DNA of 39,226 bases from the NCBI GenBank assembly GCA_024697225.1, contig JAILGA010000125.1, positions 1 to 39,226 on the forward strand, in the 5' to 3' direction. Made by a program: the position numbers and the translations under genes. This DNA is from Lachnospiraceae bacterium. Lineage in GTDB: Bacteria; Bacillota; Clostridia; Lachnospirales; Lachnospiraceae. Under the pieces are notes generated by a model. That model saw only the letters and a list, made by a program, of their open reading frames with translations, was not told where the DNA came from and ran no database searches. This document shows positions 26,526-34,485 of this stretch, piece by piece; the first letter of the stretch is position 1; each line of letters starts with the position of its first letter.

Positions 26526-29197
26526 GAAGCCGGATACGAGATCTGATCAAAAAAATAACCGGACCAGAGCTGGATATCAGGTCGAAGATATTTGTCCTGC
26601 TGACGATAGTAGGCATAACAGCCCTCATATTTGCGCTGATCGTTGATATCATGATCGGGGAGAATTATGTCGAGATCATCATACTCATCGCCACGCTGAT
26701 CCTGACACCGGTCATAACTTATTTTGCAGTCAGAAAAAACAGAATTCAGCTTGGAGCGCTGCTCGTTTCAACAGGTGTTGTTTTCGGTGTTGTACCGCTG
26801 GTTTTTTTCTTCGGCGGCGGCATTACCGGCGGAGGAGTGATCTGGTTCTGCTTTGCCTATCTCTATATCGGTCTGACCCTGGAAGGAAAAGTCCGCAACA
26901 TCATGATGGCGAGCCTTACTCTGATAATAGTCGCCGAGTTTATTGTCTCATATCTCAATCCGCAGCTGTTTACCGGGCATGACAGCCTTTCCACACATCT
27001 TGATATACTTGTATCTCTGCTGCTGGTAGGTTTTGCATCTTACTTCATGGTGCTGATCCAGTACCGTCTGTATCTGGCTGAAAATCTCAAGGCAAGGGAG
27101 CAGGCTGAAAGGATCGAGTCGATGAACAGAGCTCAGAACCGCTTTTTCTCAAGCATGAGCCATGAGATCCGCACTCCGATAAATACAATAATCGGTCTCA
27201 ATGAAATGATCCTGAGAGAAAACGTCAATGCCGAGGTCAATGACAATGCCAGGAATATCCAGGCGGCATCCGCTATACTGCTTTCCCTTATCAATGACAT
27301 CCTCGATATGTCCAAGATCGAATCGGGAAAGATGGATATCGTAAATGCGCAGTACGATGTAGGAAAGATGCTCTCCGAGATCGTCAACATGATCTGGATC
27401 AAAGCAAATGAAAAAGGTTTGAAACTCACGGTGTCCGTGGATCCCGGCATGCCGTCACAGCTGTTTTCGGATGAGGTGCGTATAAAGCAGATCCTCATAA
27501 ATCTGTTGAATAACGCCATCAAGTATACTCCGGAGGGGAGTGTGACTTTTTCGGTGCACTGTACCAAAAAGGGCAACGGCTTTGCTCATGTGATCTATTC
27601 AGTGGAGGATACTGGAACGGGGATACGAAAGGAGAATATACCATACCTGTTTGATGCATTCCGCCGGGAGGATGAGCTGAATAACCGCTATATAGAGGGC
27701 ACGGGGCTGGGACTCGCCATAGTCAGGCAGCTTGTCGAAATGCTCGGTGGCACGGTTTCCGTCAACAGTGTATACACCAAGGGTTCCACTTTTGTCGTGG
27801 AGATCGATCAGGAGATAGCGGATGAAACTGCCATCGGCGACTTTGATGCACTCAAGGTACACGATGCGTTTGACAGATATGAGTATAAGCAGAGCTTTGA
27901 GGCTCCCGAAGCAAAAATCCTCGCGGTGGATGACAATGCCGCCAATCTGCTGGTTGTGAAGAAGTTCCTCAGGGATACCGGTGTGCAGCTATATACAGCG
28001 GAGAGCGGCGAAAAGTGTCTGGAACTCACCCAGCAGATCGGGTTTGATGTTATCCTTATGGATCATCTGATGCCGGGCATGGACGGAATTCAGTGTCTGC
28101 ATGCGATAAAGGAACAGCCCGGCGGTCTGTGTAAAGAAACTCCCGTCATCGCCCTGACCGCTAACGGCGGAAGTGAGAATCAGGCACTATACAGAAAAGA
28201 GGGATTTGACGAGTATCTGATCAAACCTGTGGATTCCGCGGAGCTTGAGGATAAGATCCGCAGACTTCTGCCGCCTGATATGCTGACCGGAAAGACGGTG
28301 GATGGAGAAGTACATGAATCTGACAGGATAGTGCGCGAGATGCGTAAAAAAATCCCCATACTGATCACAACTGAAAGTTCGGCTGATCTGCCTCGTGAAC
28401 TTGTCACCAGACTGAATATCCCTGTGATCTCATGTCATGTGCGGATGGATAAGGGAGTTTTTTATGACAGTATCGAGACCGGCAGCGACGGTATCGCCCA
28501 GTACCTTGCGGACAGCAGGATCAGGGCGGAGAGCGAGGCGCCCTCGGTAGAGGAGTATGAGGAGTTTTTCTCCGGCCGGTTGACGCTCGCTCAGCATATC
28601 ATTCATATCACCAATGCCAAATACGCCGGCCGGAGTTTTGTGAACGCCTCTGAGGCGGCTCTTTCCTTCAATAATGTCCGGGTGGTGGATTCGGGGCGTC
28701 TCTCCTGTGCCACCGGCTTGCTTGCACTATATGCATTTGATCTGGCAGAGAGTGGAAAATATGATCCCGATGCGCTTATGACCGAACTGATGAAGAAAAA
28801 TGAAAAGATCCAATTCAGCTTTACGGCTCGCACAACGGAGTTTCTATCGAGGAGCGGCCGTCTTCCGGGCTGGGTGAATTCGGTCTGCAACACCGTTCTT
28901 ATACATCCGGTGCTTTCGACAAAGGACAGCAGGGTACGCGCTTCGGGCATGATATTCGGGGATTTTGGGCGCGTTACCTCCAGGTACATACACTTTGCCC
29001 TGCGTGATCCAGATCACATCGATCGCTCTGTGCTTTTGATCTCCTATGTCGGCATAAGACGGAGTGAGATCGAAAAGATTCGTGAGACGGTATGCGATAT
29101 AGTACCTTTTGAAAAGGTCTATCTGGTAAAGGCATCTCCGTCCATCGCCGTAAATTGCGGCCCCGGTACTTTTGGTCTTGTATTTGCGAGGAAGTAA
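26522..29197 (+). CDS. Hybrid histidine kinase fused to a DegV fatty-acid-binding domain (891 aa)
   Basis: Membrane helices fill about residues 20-190, paralogous to the kinase at 17623. HisKA follows (H214 in SHEIRTP), then HATPase (DTGTGIRKENI, GTGLGLAIVRQL) and a receiver (D514 in LMDHLMPGMD). From about residue 610 to the end lies a full-length DegV domain: ITTESSADLPRELVTRLNIPV at its start, APSVEEYEEFF, VVDSGRLSCATGL, FLSRSGRLPGW and LIHPVLSTKDSRVR. DegV proteins bind a single fatty acid and some (FakB) present it to a fatty acid kinase. A DegV output on a kinase is unusual, and suggests that phosphorylation and lipid status are coupled. The frame is continuous, so this is a true fusion rather than two overlapping genes. 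Confidence 0.92.
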   Translation: MRSRIRDLIKKITGPELDIRSKIFVLLTIVGITALIFALIVDIMIGENYVEIIILIATLILTPVITYFAVRKNRIQLGALLVSTGVVFGVVPLVFFFGGGITGGGVIWFCFAYLYIGLTLEGKVRNIMMASLTLIIVAEFIVSYLNPQLFTGHDSLSTHLDILVSLLLVGFASYFMVLIQYRLYLAENLKAREQAERIESMNRAQNRFFSSMSHEIRTPINTIIGLNEMILRENVNAEVNDNARNIQAASAILLSLINDILDMSKIESGKMDIVNAQYDVGKMLSEIVNMIWIKANEKGLKLTVSVDPGMPSQLFSDEVRIKQILINLLNNAIKYTPEGSVTFSVHCTKKGNGFAHVIYSVEDTGTGIRKENIPYLFDAFRREDELNNRYIEGTGLGLAIVRQLVEMLGGTVSVNSVYTKGSTFVVEIDQEIADETAIGDFDALKVHDAFDRYEYKQSFEAPEAKILAVDDNAANLLVVKKFLRDTGVQLYTAESGEKCLELTQQIGFDVILMDHLMPGMDGIQCLHAIKEQPGGLCKETPVIALTANGGSENQALYRKEGFDEYLIKPVDSAELEDKIRRLLPPDMLTGKTVDGEVHESDRIVREMRKKIPILITTESSADLPRELVTRLNIPVISCHVRMDKGVFYDSIETGSDGIAQYLADSRIRAESEAPSVEEYEEFFSGRLTLAQHIIHITNAKYAGRSFVNASEAALSFNNVRVVDSGRLSCATGLLALYAFDLAESGKYDPDALMTELMKKNEKIQFSFTARTTEFLSRSGRLPGWVNSVCNTVLIHPVLSTKDSRVRASGMIFGDFGRVTSRYIHFALRDPDHIDRSVLLISYVGIRRSEIEKIRETVCDIVPFEKVYLVKASPSIAVNCGPGTFGLVFARK

Positions 29198-29200
29198 GAG

Positions 29201-31105
29201 ATGAATAACCTTGTTCTGATAGAGTTCTCGGCACTGCCTCTTTTGCTGACGCTTATCGTTTCCACTGTATCGCGCAAGCTTAACAAGGGCAGGGCAAATA
29301 TACTTCTTTTCTGGGTCCTCGTGCTGGCTTTTTTATCTTCTCTGGCGGATACCGTGGCCAATTTTTTTGTTCCGCCGCTCAATGATCTTCAGTACTATAT
29401 AGTAAAATGGAATAATTATCTCTACTTCGTGACAAGAAACGGTCTGAACTGCGTATATTTTTTCTACATCATAGCCGTTACCAGAACCTGGCACAAGATA
29501 AAGGCCTGGTGGATCAGATTGCTGCTTGTCGCACCGTATGCCGGCATAGTCATAATGCTGATCCTGAATCCCACGACGAGCATTGTGTTTTCCGTTACCA
29601 GGCAGAACGGATACCAGCGCGGAAGCATGATACTGGTTGTCTATCTGCTCGCGGCGTATTATCTTGTGGTAGGTATCGCATATCTGTCGGCTTACAGAAA
29701 ACTTCTTACGTTCTCGGAGTGGAGCTCGCTCTTTTCACTGTATCTTCTGAATGCACTTGGCGTGGCGATCCAGCTTATATTTCCTTTCCTTCTTGTCGAG
29801 TGTTATTTCACGAGTATCACGCTGCTGTTCGTGGTACTGTACGTGCAGAAGCCCGAAAAGCAGATCGATGTGAACACAGGTCTGCCTGCTTTTTTTGCCT
29901 TCAGGGATGCCATGAGCAAGATCGAAAGCAATGGACAGAAGGTGCAGGTTGTCATCGCGTGCTTTGACAATGCGGATGAACTCATCAATTATCTGGGTGA
30001 TAAGACCTTCAGAGCTTATATCCACGATGTCGAGAGGTCGGTCACGGCTTATACCAAGAAGGAACGGCTTCTGGCAGAACTCTATTTTGAGCCGCCGGGC
30101 CATTTCTACGTGATACTTAACGATACGTCCTACAACCCCGTGCAGGGGATACAGGAGATACGGGATCTTGTGACGAAGAGAAACAGTGCGATGACTGATT
30201 CCGGGCTGCAGGTGAATCTGAAGATAGTGTCGGTGAGGTTTCCTGATGAGATCGGAAGCTGTGCGGATCTGATACACTTTGCGCACAATTTTGTCAGATT
30301 TACCGGCGACAGGATACTGTACCACACGGAGCAGATCGTCGGAAAGCGCGAATACCGGATCGAGATCCGTTTTGATGAGATCCTTAAGCGCGCGGTGATA
30401 GACGGGAAGCTCTCGGTGGCCTTCAGGCCGGTGTGGTCAGCCGTTAAGAAAGGTCCGGTATTTGCCGAGGCTGTCGCTAAGATCGATGACGCGGATTTCG
30501 GCGTTATAGACGATGATACGCTGAGGGAAGTGGCTCTTGCCAGAGGTGCTTCCGCGCTTTTCGAAGAGTTTGTGCTTGAGCAGGTGTTTGTCCGCCTGAA
30601 ACAGGAGAGGATTTCACAGGCAGGACTTTCCTATGTGGTCGTAAAGCTGTCCGGGGCGCTGGGAATGCAGAAATCCTTTGCTGACATGGTATGGAATTTC
30701 AGGAGCAGGTATGATGTTTATCCCGGTCAGATATGCTTTGCAGTTAAGGCTGCAGATACGGAACGCGCAGGCGAGAATTTCCTTGATAACATAAAGCAGC
30801 TGGTGCGTCTGGGATACCGGATAGCGATCGATGATTACGGAAGCGGTCTGGCAAATACCGAATTCCTGTCGGAATACGAGATAAGCAGTGTGCGGCTCGA
30901 TCGCAGTATGCTGACAGAGAACATGACAACGGCCGGTAGAGCGGTGCTGCGCGGTACCATCGCGATGTTGAGAAGTATTCCGGTCGATGTGGTGGTGCGG
31001 GGCGTTGACGATGAGGAAACGAGAGACATGCTGGCCGGTATGGGCTGCGAACTGATGCAGGGGGGACTGTTTGATAAGACGGCCGGGGATGCTATGAGTT
31101 TGTGA
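29201..31105 (+). CDS. Membrane protein with degenerate GGDEF and EAL domains (634 aa)
   Basis: About seven membrane helices lie in residues 5-210, resembling the membrane receptor half of many signalling proteins. Residues 220-385 look like a GGDEF fold without the catalytic signature. Residues 388-634 form an EAL fold in which the signature reads EAVAKI instead of ExLxR, the metal-binding Asn of the LSxNxS strand is replaced (VVVKLSG), and the usual TE pair is lost, while IDDYGSGLAN and VRLDRSML are retained. It should not make or cut c-di-GMP, but may still bind it or act by protein contact. It starts 3 bp after the DegV kinase and is probably co-translated. A GAGGAAG ribosome site precedes ATG 29201. 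Confidence 0.88.
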   Translation: MNNLVLIEFSALPLLLTLIVSTVSRKLNKGRANILLFWVLVLAFLSSLADTVANFFVPPLNDLQYYIVKWNNYLYFVTRNGLNCVYFFYIIAVTRTWHKIKAWWIRLLLVAPYAGIVIMLILNPTTSIVFSVTRQNGYQRGSMILVVYLLAAYYLVVGIAYLSAYRKLLTFSEWSSLFSLYLLNALGVAIQLIFPFLLVECYFTSITLLFVVLYVQKPEKQIDVNTGLPAFFAFRDAMSKIESNGQKVQVVIACFDNADELINYLGDKTFRAYIHDVERSVTAYTKKERLLAELYFEPPGHFYVILNDTSYNPVQGIQEIRDLVTKRNSAMTDSGLQVNLKIVSVRFPDEIGSCADLIHFAHNFVRFTGDRILYHTEQIVGKREYRIEIRFDEILKRAVIDGKLSVAFRPVWSAVKKGPVFAEAVAKIDDADFGVIDDDTLREVALARGASALFEEFVLEQVFVRLKQERISQAGLSYVVVKLSGALGMQKSFADMVWNFRSRYDVYPGQICFAVKAADTERAGENFLDNIKQLVRLGYRIAIDDYGSGLANTEFLSEYEISSVRLDRSMLTENMTTAGRAVLRGTIAMLRSIPVDVVVRGVDDEETRDMLAGMGCELMQGGLFDKTAGDAMSL

Positions 31106-31117
31106 CCGGCTGCAAAC

Positions 31118-31146
31118 TTGACAAGAATCGCTCAAACTAATATAAT
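31118..31146 (+). promoter_or_regulatory. Consensus promoter of the tRNA-Gly gene
   Basis: TTGACA at 31118-31123 and TATAAT at 31141-31146 match consensus fully with a 17-bp spacer, predicting a transcript start near 31153, eight bases before the mature tRNA end. Confidence 0.92.
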
Positions 31147-31160
31147 TACGAAGTCGTTAT

Positions 31161-31231
31161 GCAGGATTAGTACATCGGTAGTATGCAAGCTTCCCAAGCT
31201 TGAGAGGCGGGTCCGACTCCCGTATCCTGCT
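31161..31231 (+). tRNA. tRNA-Gly (anticodon CCC)
   Basis: All four arms fold: a 7-bp acceptor (GCAGGAT/ATCCTGC), a 4-bp D stem with G-T closure, a perfect anticodon stem CAAGC/GCTTG with CCC at 31193-31195, and a T stem with one G-T pair. Gly identity features G1-C72, C2-G71, C35, C36 and T73 are present; CCA is not encoded. Odd points are C at position 55 (loop TCCGACT instead of TTC...), and T15 with G48 instead of the usual purine15-pyrimidine48. Confidence 0.9.
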
Positions 31232-31262
31232 TTAGCTACGAGCCACGCTATGTTCAAAGAAT

Positions 31263-31306
31263 AAACTCCCGGCGCGAGCTTGCTCGCAGGTGGGAGTTTT
31301 ATTTTG
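31263..31306 (+). terminator. Terminator of the tRNA-Gly transcript
   Basis: Outer arms AAACTCCC and GGGAGTTT enclose an inner GCGAG/CTCGC hairpin, followed by TTTATTTT. The unit promoter-tRNA-terminator is therefore free-standing. Confidence 0.85.
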
Positions 31307-31412
31307 GGAAAGAGTGCGGTGACAGCCGTGCATAGAGGATGTACGAAGTGCATACGAGATGCAGGAATGGCATGTGATATACCGCATATTTTTATCATGA
31401 AAGGAGACAATC

Positions 31413-31895
31413 ATGGCAAACGTAAGCGAAGCAAAAAACAAGGCAAAGGGATTTGTCGGGGAGTTCCGTGAATTCATTATGCGTGGAAATGTCATGGATA
31501 TGGCAGTCGGTGTCATAATCGGTGGTGCGTTCCAGGCAATAATCAATTCTCTCGTGAACGATATAATCATGCCTGTCATCACTCTTCTTACCGGCGGCAT
31601 TGATTTTTCCAACTGGTTTGTGGCACTTGACGGAGGCCAGTATGCAACACTTGCGGAAGCACAGGAGATCGGAGCGGCAACTCTGAATTACGGCTTGTTT
31701 ATAACTGCGATCATCAATTTCCTGCTGATGGCGCTGGTGATATTCCTTCTTGTCAAAACTCTTAACAAGATCGCCGAGAAGGCAAAGAAAGAAGAGGAGG
31801 CCGCACCTCCTACCACAAAGATCTGCCCTCGCTGCATGTCCGAGATAGACATCAAAGCCACAAGATGCCCGCACTGCACCAGCGAACTTGAGTGA
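31413..31895 (+). CDS. mscL: Large-conductance mechanosensitive channel with C-terminal zinc ribbon (160 aa)
   Basis: MscL opens under membrane tension to release solutes during osmotic downshock. The N-terminal helix and first membrane helix read [24 protein letters not shown], the classic signature, and the second helix lies at about 90-115 ([19 protein letters not shown]). After a charged cytoplasmic helix the protein carries a zinc ribbon, with C138, C141, C152 and C155 as ligands; E. coli MscL lacks this tail. AAAGGAGA precedes ATG 31413. It has its own gap after the tRNA terminator with a weak possible -10 (GATATA near 31375), and a strong terminator follows, so it is likely monocistronic. 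Confidence 0.96.
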   Translation: MANVSEAKNKAKGFVGEFREFIMRGNVMDMAVGVIIGGAFQAIINSLVNDIIMPVITLLTGGIDFSNWFVALDGGQYATLAEAQEIGAATLNYGLFITAIINFLLMALVIFLLVKTLNKIAEKAKKEEEAAPPTTKICPRCMSEIDIKATRCPHCTSELE

Positions 31896-31926
31896 TCCGG
31901 CATGACTGTCATACAGACAATTTATG

Positions 31927-31960
31927 AAAAGTCACATCCGTATTCGGGTGTGACTTTTTC
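31927..31960 (+). terminator. Terminator of mscL
   Basis: Arms AAAAGTCACATCCG and CGGGTGTGACTTTT form a 14-bp stem (one T-G pair) with a TATT loop, ending in a T run. The A-rich left side would also work for a minus-strand transcript. Confidence 0.9.
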
Positions 31961-31961
31961 G

Positions 31962-31990
31962 TTGCCATTGTTTACTATAAAGAATATACT
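31962..31990 (+). promoter_or_regulatory. Promoter of the LacI-like ligand-domain gene
   Basis: TTGCCA at 31962-31967 and TATACT at 31985-31990 have a 17-bp spacer, two bases after the mscL terminator. The promoter occupies the place where a DNA-binding domain would otherwise be encoded. Confidence 0.75.
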
Positions 31991-32044
31991 GAAAACATCA
32001 AATTATTATTAGCAAGACTCTTCTGCGAAAGGAACGGTGATATC

Positions 32045-32893
32045 ATGGCCGGCAATATGAAAACCGTAGGTCTTCTGTGTACCGATTCATCTGATCTTTA
32101 CCTTGCAAAGGCTGTATATTGCATAGAGAGAAATCTCAGTGAACACGGATATCATTCGCTATTATGCACTACGGGCTATACTTTTCAGCGGAAACAGGAA
32201 TCCTTAAGGCTGCTTCTTTCCAAGGACATTGATGCCGTGATCCTGGTCGGTTCACAGTTTATCGGACATGACGAAAATGAGAATGAGTATATAAAGAAGG
32301 CCGCGGAAAAGCTTCCCGTGATCCTTATGAACGGCGAACTTGAATACGAAAACATATACTCATGCTGCTGCGACGATCATCAGGCGACAAAAGATGCAAC
32401 CCTTTCGCTTATTGACAGCGGTGCTAAGAGTCTGCTGTATTTTTATGATAATCACACTTATTCCGGCAAAAAGAAGCAGTCGGGATTTGCTGATGCCTGC
32501 AGCAAGAGGGGGGGCACCGACACTTTCAATCTGCTTTATGTTGGGGAGCGCGAGGATATCGGTGATGTCGCGGTGCGATTAGAGCGTCTGTGGGAAACGG
32601 GGATCCACTTTGATGCGATAGTGACCTCGGAGGATTATCTTGCAGTTGGCGCCGTTAAATTTGCGCGAAGAAACGGGATTCAGATACCCGGAGATCTGCA
32701 GATAATTGGTTACAACAATTCGCTCCTCACCGTTTGTTGTGAGCCTGAGCTCACATCGATAGACAATCATCTGGAAGATGTCTGTGACCTGGTTGTAGGT
32801 GCGGCTGTAAGCATATTGGAGGAGGGGACTTTTCCTCCGCGAAAAGTGCTTTCCGGAGAACTGATAAAGCGCGACAGCACAAAGACAGTATGA
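32045..32893 (+). CDS. LacI/GalR-type ligand-binding protein without DNA-binding domain (282 aa)
   Basis: The whole length is a periplasmic-binding-protein-like fold of LacI/GalR regulators: KTVGLLCTDSSDLYLAKAV at the first strand, DIDAVILVGSQF, FDAIVTSEDYLAVGAVKFARRNG, IPGDLQIIGYNNS and a final ELTSIDNHLEDV segment, which is the classic order of this family. Full repressors have about 55 extra N-terminal residues with a helix-turn-helix; here there is none, and the promoter directly upstream excludes a longer start. There is no signal peptide either, so it is a cytoplasmic sugar or effector binder. It may act by binding another regulator. GAAAGGAAC precedes ATG 32045. Its 3' end faces dinB. 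Confidence 0.85.
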   Translation: MAGNMKTVGLLCTDSSDLYLAKAVYCIERNLSEHGYHSLLCTTGYTFQRKQESLRLLLSKDIDAVILVGSQFIGHDENENEYIKKAAEKLPVILMNGELEYENIYSCCCDDHQATKDATLSLIDSGAKSLLYFYDNHTYSGKKKQSGFADACSKRGGTDTFNLLYVGEREDIGDVAVRLERLWETGIHFDAIVTSEDYLAVGAVKFARRNGIQIPGDLQIIGYNNSLLTVCCEPELTSIDNHLEDVCDLVVGAAVSILEEGTFPPRKVLSGELIKRDSTKTV

Positions 32894-32946
32894 GTTTCCC
32901 GGAACATGATGATCGCGACAGCACGAAGACAGTGTAGTTTCCGGAA
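32871..32946. repeat. Short imperfect direct duplication at the gene end
   Basis: About 32 bases spanning the end of the LacI-like gene (32871-32904) recur at 32915-32946 with a few changes (GCGACAGCAC, then AAGACAGT, then a TTTCC-GGAA core). Both copies contain a TTCC(C)GGAA palindrome. It looks like a local duplication that left the stop codon intact. Confidence 0.65.
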
Positions 32947-32969
32947 ATACGCTGTATCCCGGGGCAGCT

Positions 32970-34277
32970 TCAACCTGTACGCGTGTTCTCTTCCGGTTCG
33001 AACACTTTAACACCCTTTTCGAAATAGCCATGCGGATGCACGATGCCGAGGGCACACGGGCCGTCGTCTGCGTGGGCTTCAAGCCCGGCCAGTATCCGGT
33101 CCTGATACATCCGTCCCCGCAGCACGGCGTCATATCCGAACCTTCTTCTCAGTTCATCCACAGCCATATCCGCCTTCAGTTGTTTCTCGCGCATATTTTC
33201 GTCCGTAAACAGATCAGTCTGGTAGCAGTATCTGTCGGGCTGCAATTCCGATACTCTGACCCCGACGCTGCGCACGGGCTTGTCCCAGTCGTAGTTTCTG
33301 ACAAACAATTCCATGGCAGTCCGGGCGATCTCCGCGGAGATATTTGTCGGTATGGCAATCTTCTGCTGCCTTGTAAACCAGGACAGCTCGTTGTCCCGCA
33401 CTGAGATACCGATATTTCTCCCCACAAAATGATTCTTTCTGAGTCTTGAGGCGACGCTTTCCGACAGGAACAGGATAACCAACCGGACATCTTCATTGTC
33501 AAGAAGATCCCGGGGCGTTGTAGTGCTGTTTCCGATGCTTTTAACCGGTGTATCCAGGCCGTCAGGTTCCACTGGCGTCCGGTCCTCGCCGTTTGCAAAA
33601 GTCCAAAGCACAAGACCCATCTTTCCCAGATGCGCGCTCAGGACAGCGGGGTCGCAGGTGGCGATATCGCCTATCGTGAAGATCCCCAGATTCCTGAGTT
33701 TCCTCGCGGTCGATCTGCCCACATAGAGCAGATCCGACGCGGGCGAACGCCAGATTATGTCGCGGTAGTTGCCGCGGGTTATCTGTGTTATGGCATCGGG
33801 CTTTTTGTAATCAGAACCGAATTTGGCAAAGATCTTATTCCAGCTTATGCCTATGGATACGGTGAGACCGAGTTCTTTTTTGATGCGGCGGCTTATCTCG
33901 CACGCCACACTCATTCCGTCTCCCATAGCGCTCTGACAGGCGCTGACGTCCAGCCAGGATTCGTCGATTCCAAAGGGTTCAAGCAGATCTGTATATTCAG
34001 CGTAGATCTCATGCGCAAGTTCGGAAAATCTCAGATAAAGGTCCATCCTGGGCGGAACAAAGATGATTTCCGGACAGGTCTGTCTGGCCTGCCACAGCGC
34101 CATGCCCGTCTTTACTCCGCGCTTTTTGGCGGGATAATTGGCTGTAAGCACGATGCCGTGTCTCGCCTCGGGATCGCCGCCGACTGCTAACGGCCTGTCG
34201 CCGAACTCGGGGTGGTGCAGCATCTCCACACTGGCATAGAAAGCATTCATATCGCTGTGCAATATGGCGCGATCCAT
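32970..34277 (-). CDS. dinB: Y-family DNA polymerase IV (435 aa)
   Basis: This enzyme copies damaged DNA with low fidelity. Catalytic residues are in SDMNAFYASVE (D9) and GIDESWLDV (D105, E106); the thumb helix-hairpin-helix reads GRSTARKLRNLGIFTIGDI, and the little-finger domain follows. ATG 34277 is fixed by a GGAGGT ribosome site and matches the usual MDRxILHSDMN start; a longer frame reaching 34436 would run through the promoter. A C-terminal tail past the little finger is not obviously a clamp-binding motif. A LexA box between -35 and -10 predicts SOS control. It is the only convincing minus-strand gene in the window and is convergent with the LacI-like gene. Confidence 0.95.
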   Translation of the reverse strand: MDRAILHSDMNAFYASVEMLHHPEFGDRPLAVGGDPEARHGIVLTANYPAKKRGVKTGMALWQARQTCPEIIFVPPRMDLYLRFSELAHEIYAEYTDLLEPFGIDESWLDVSACQSAMGDGMSVACEISRRIKKELGLTVSIGISWNKIFAKFGSDYKKPDAITQITRGNYRDIIWRSPASDLLYVGRSTARKLRNLGIFTIGDIATCDPAVLSAHLGKMGLVLWTFANGEDRTPVEPDGLDTPVKSIGNSTTTPRDLLDNEDVRLVILFLSESVASRLRKNHFVGRNIGISVRDNELSWFTRQQKIAIPTNISAEIARTAMELFVRNYDWDKPVRSVGVRVSELQPDRYCYQTDLFTDENMREKQLKADMAVDELRRRFGYDAVLRGRMYQDRILAGLEAHADDGPCALGIVHPHGYFEKGVKVFEPEENTRTG

Positions 34278-34313
34278 CACATACCTCCAAAAATAATATA
34301 CATGGATACAAAC

Positions 34314-34342
34314 ATAATAGAACACACGTTCGATAAATGCAA
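34314..34342 (-). promoter_or_regulatory. Promoter of dinB
   Basis: On the minus strand TTGCAT (34337-34342) and TATTAT (34314-34319) are 17 bp apart, 37 bp from the dinB ATG. Confidence 0.8.
34319..34332 (-). promoter_or_regulatory. LexA (SOS) box in the dinB promoter
   Basis: The minus strand reads CGAAC-GTGT-GTTCT, one base off the Firmicute consensus CGAACRNRYGTTYG. It covers most of the spacer between the -35 and -10, so bound LexA would block polymerase. Confidence 0.85.
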
Positions 34343-34435
34343 GTGTCTGTTGCAATCGGATCATCCTTCCGGAAGTCATGAAATATACACTTTTTGCAAG
34401 ATTATCGAAAAAACAAAACTCCGTAACCGACAACA

Positions 34436-34444
34436 TGGTATAAT
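34436..34444 (+). promoter_or_regulatory. Extended -10 promoter for the isomerase-acyltransferase unit
   Basis: TGG followed by TATAAT (34439-34444) is a full extended -10; the -35 region is AT-rich and non-consensus. The predicted start near 34451 is 35 bases before the ATG. It is divergent from the dinB promoter. Confidence 0.65.
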
Positions 34445-34485
34445 GTTATAGTTTTTGTTTTGTGTGTTCCGGGAGATATTGAAGA

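Noticed and set aside
32045-32893. Reading the LacI-like protein as a secreted sugar-binding protein
   Set aside because: There is no signal peptide or lipobox, and the motif order fits regulator-type ligand domains.
33630-34190. Plus-strand open frame of 186 codons
   Set aside because: It is antisense to dinB, which has full catalytic motifs, a ribosome site and promoter.
34278-34436. N-terminal extension of dinB to 34436
   Set aside because: It would run through the LexA box and the promoter and adds a sequence unlike Y-family polymerases; ATG 34277 has a good ribosome site.
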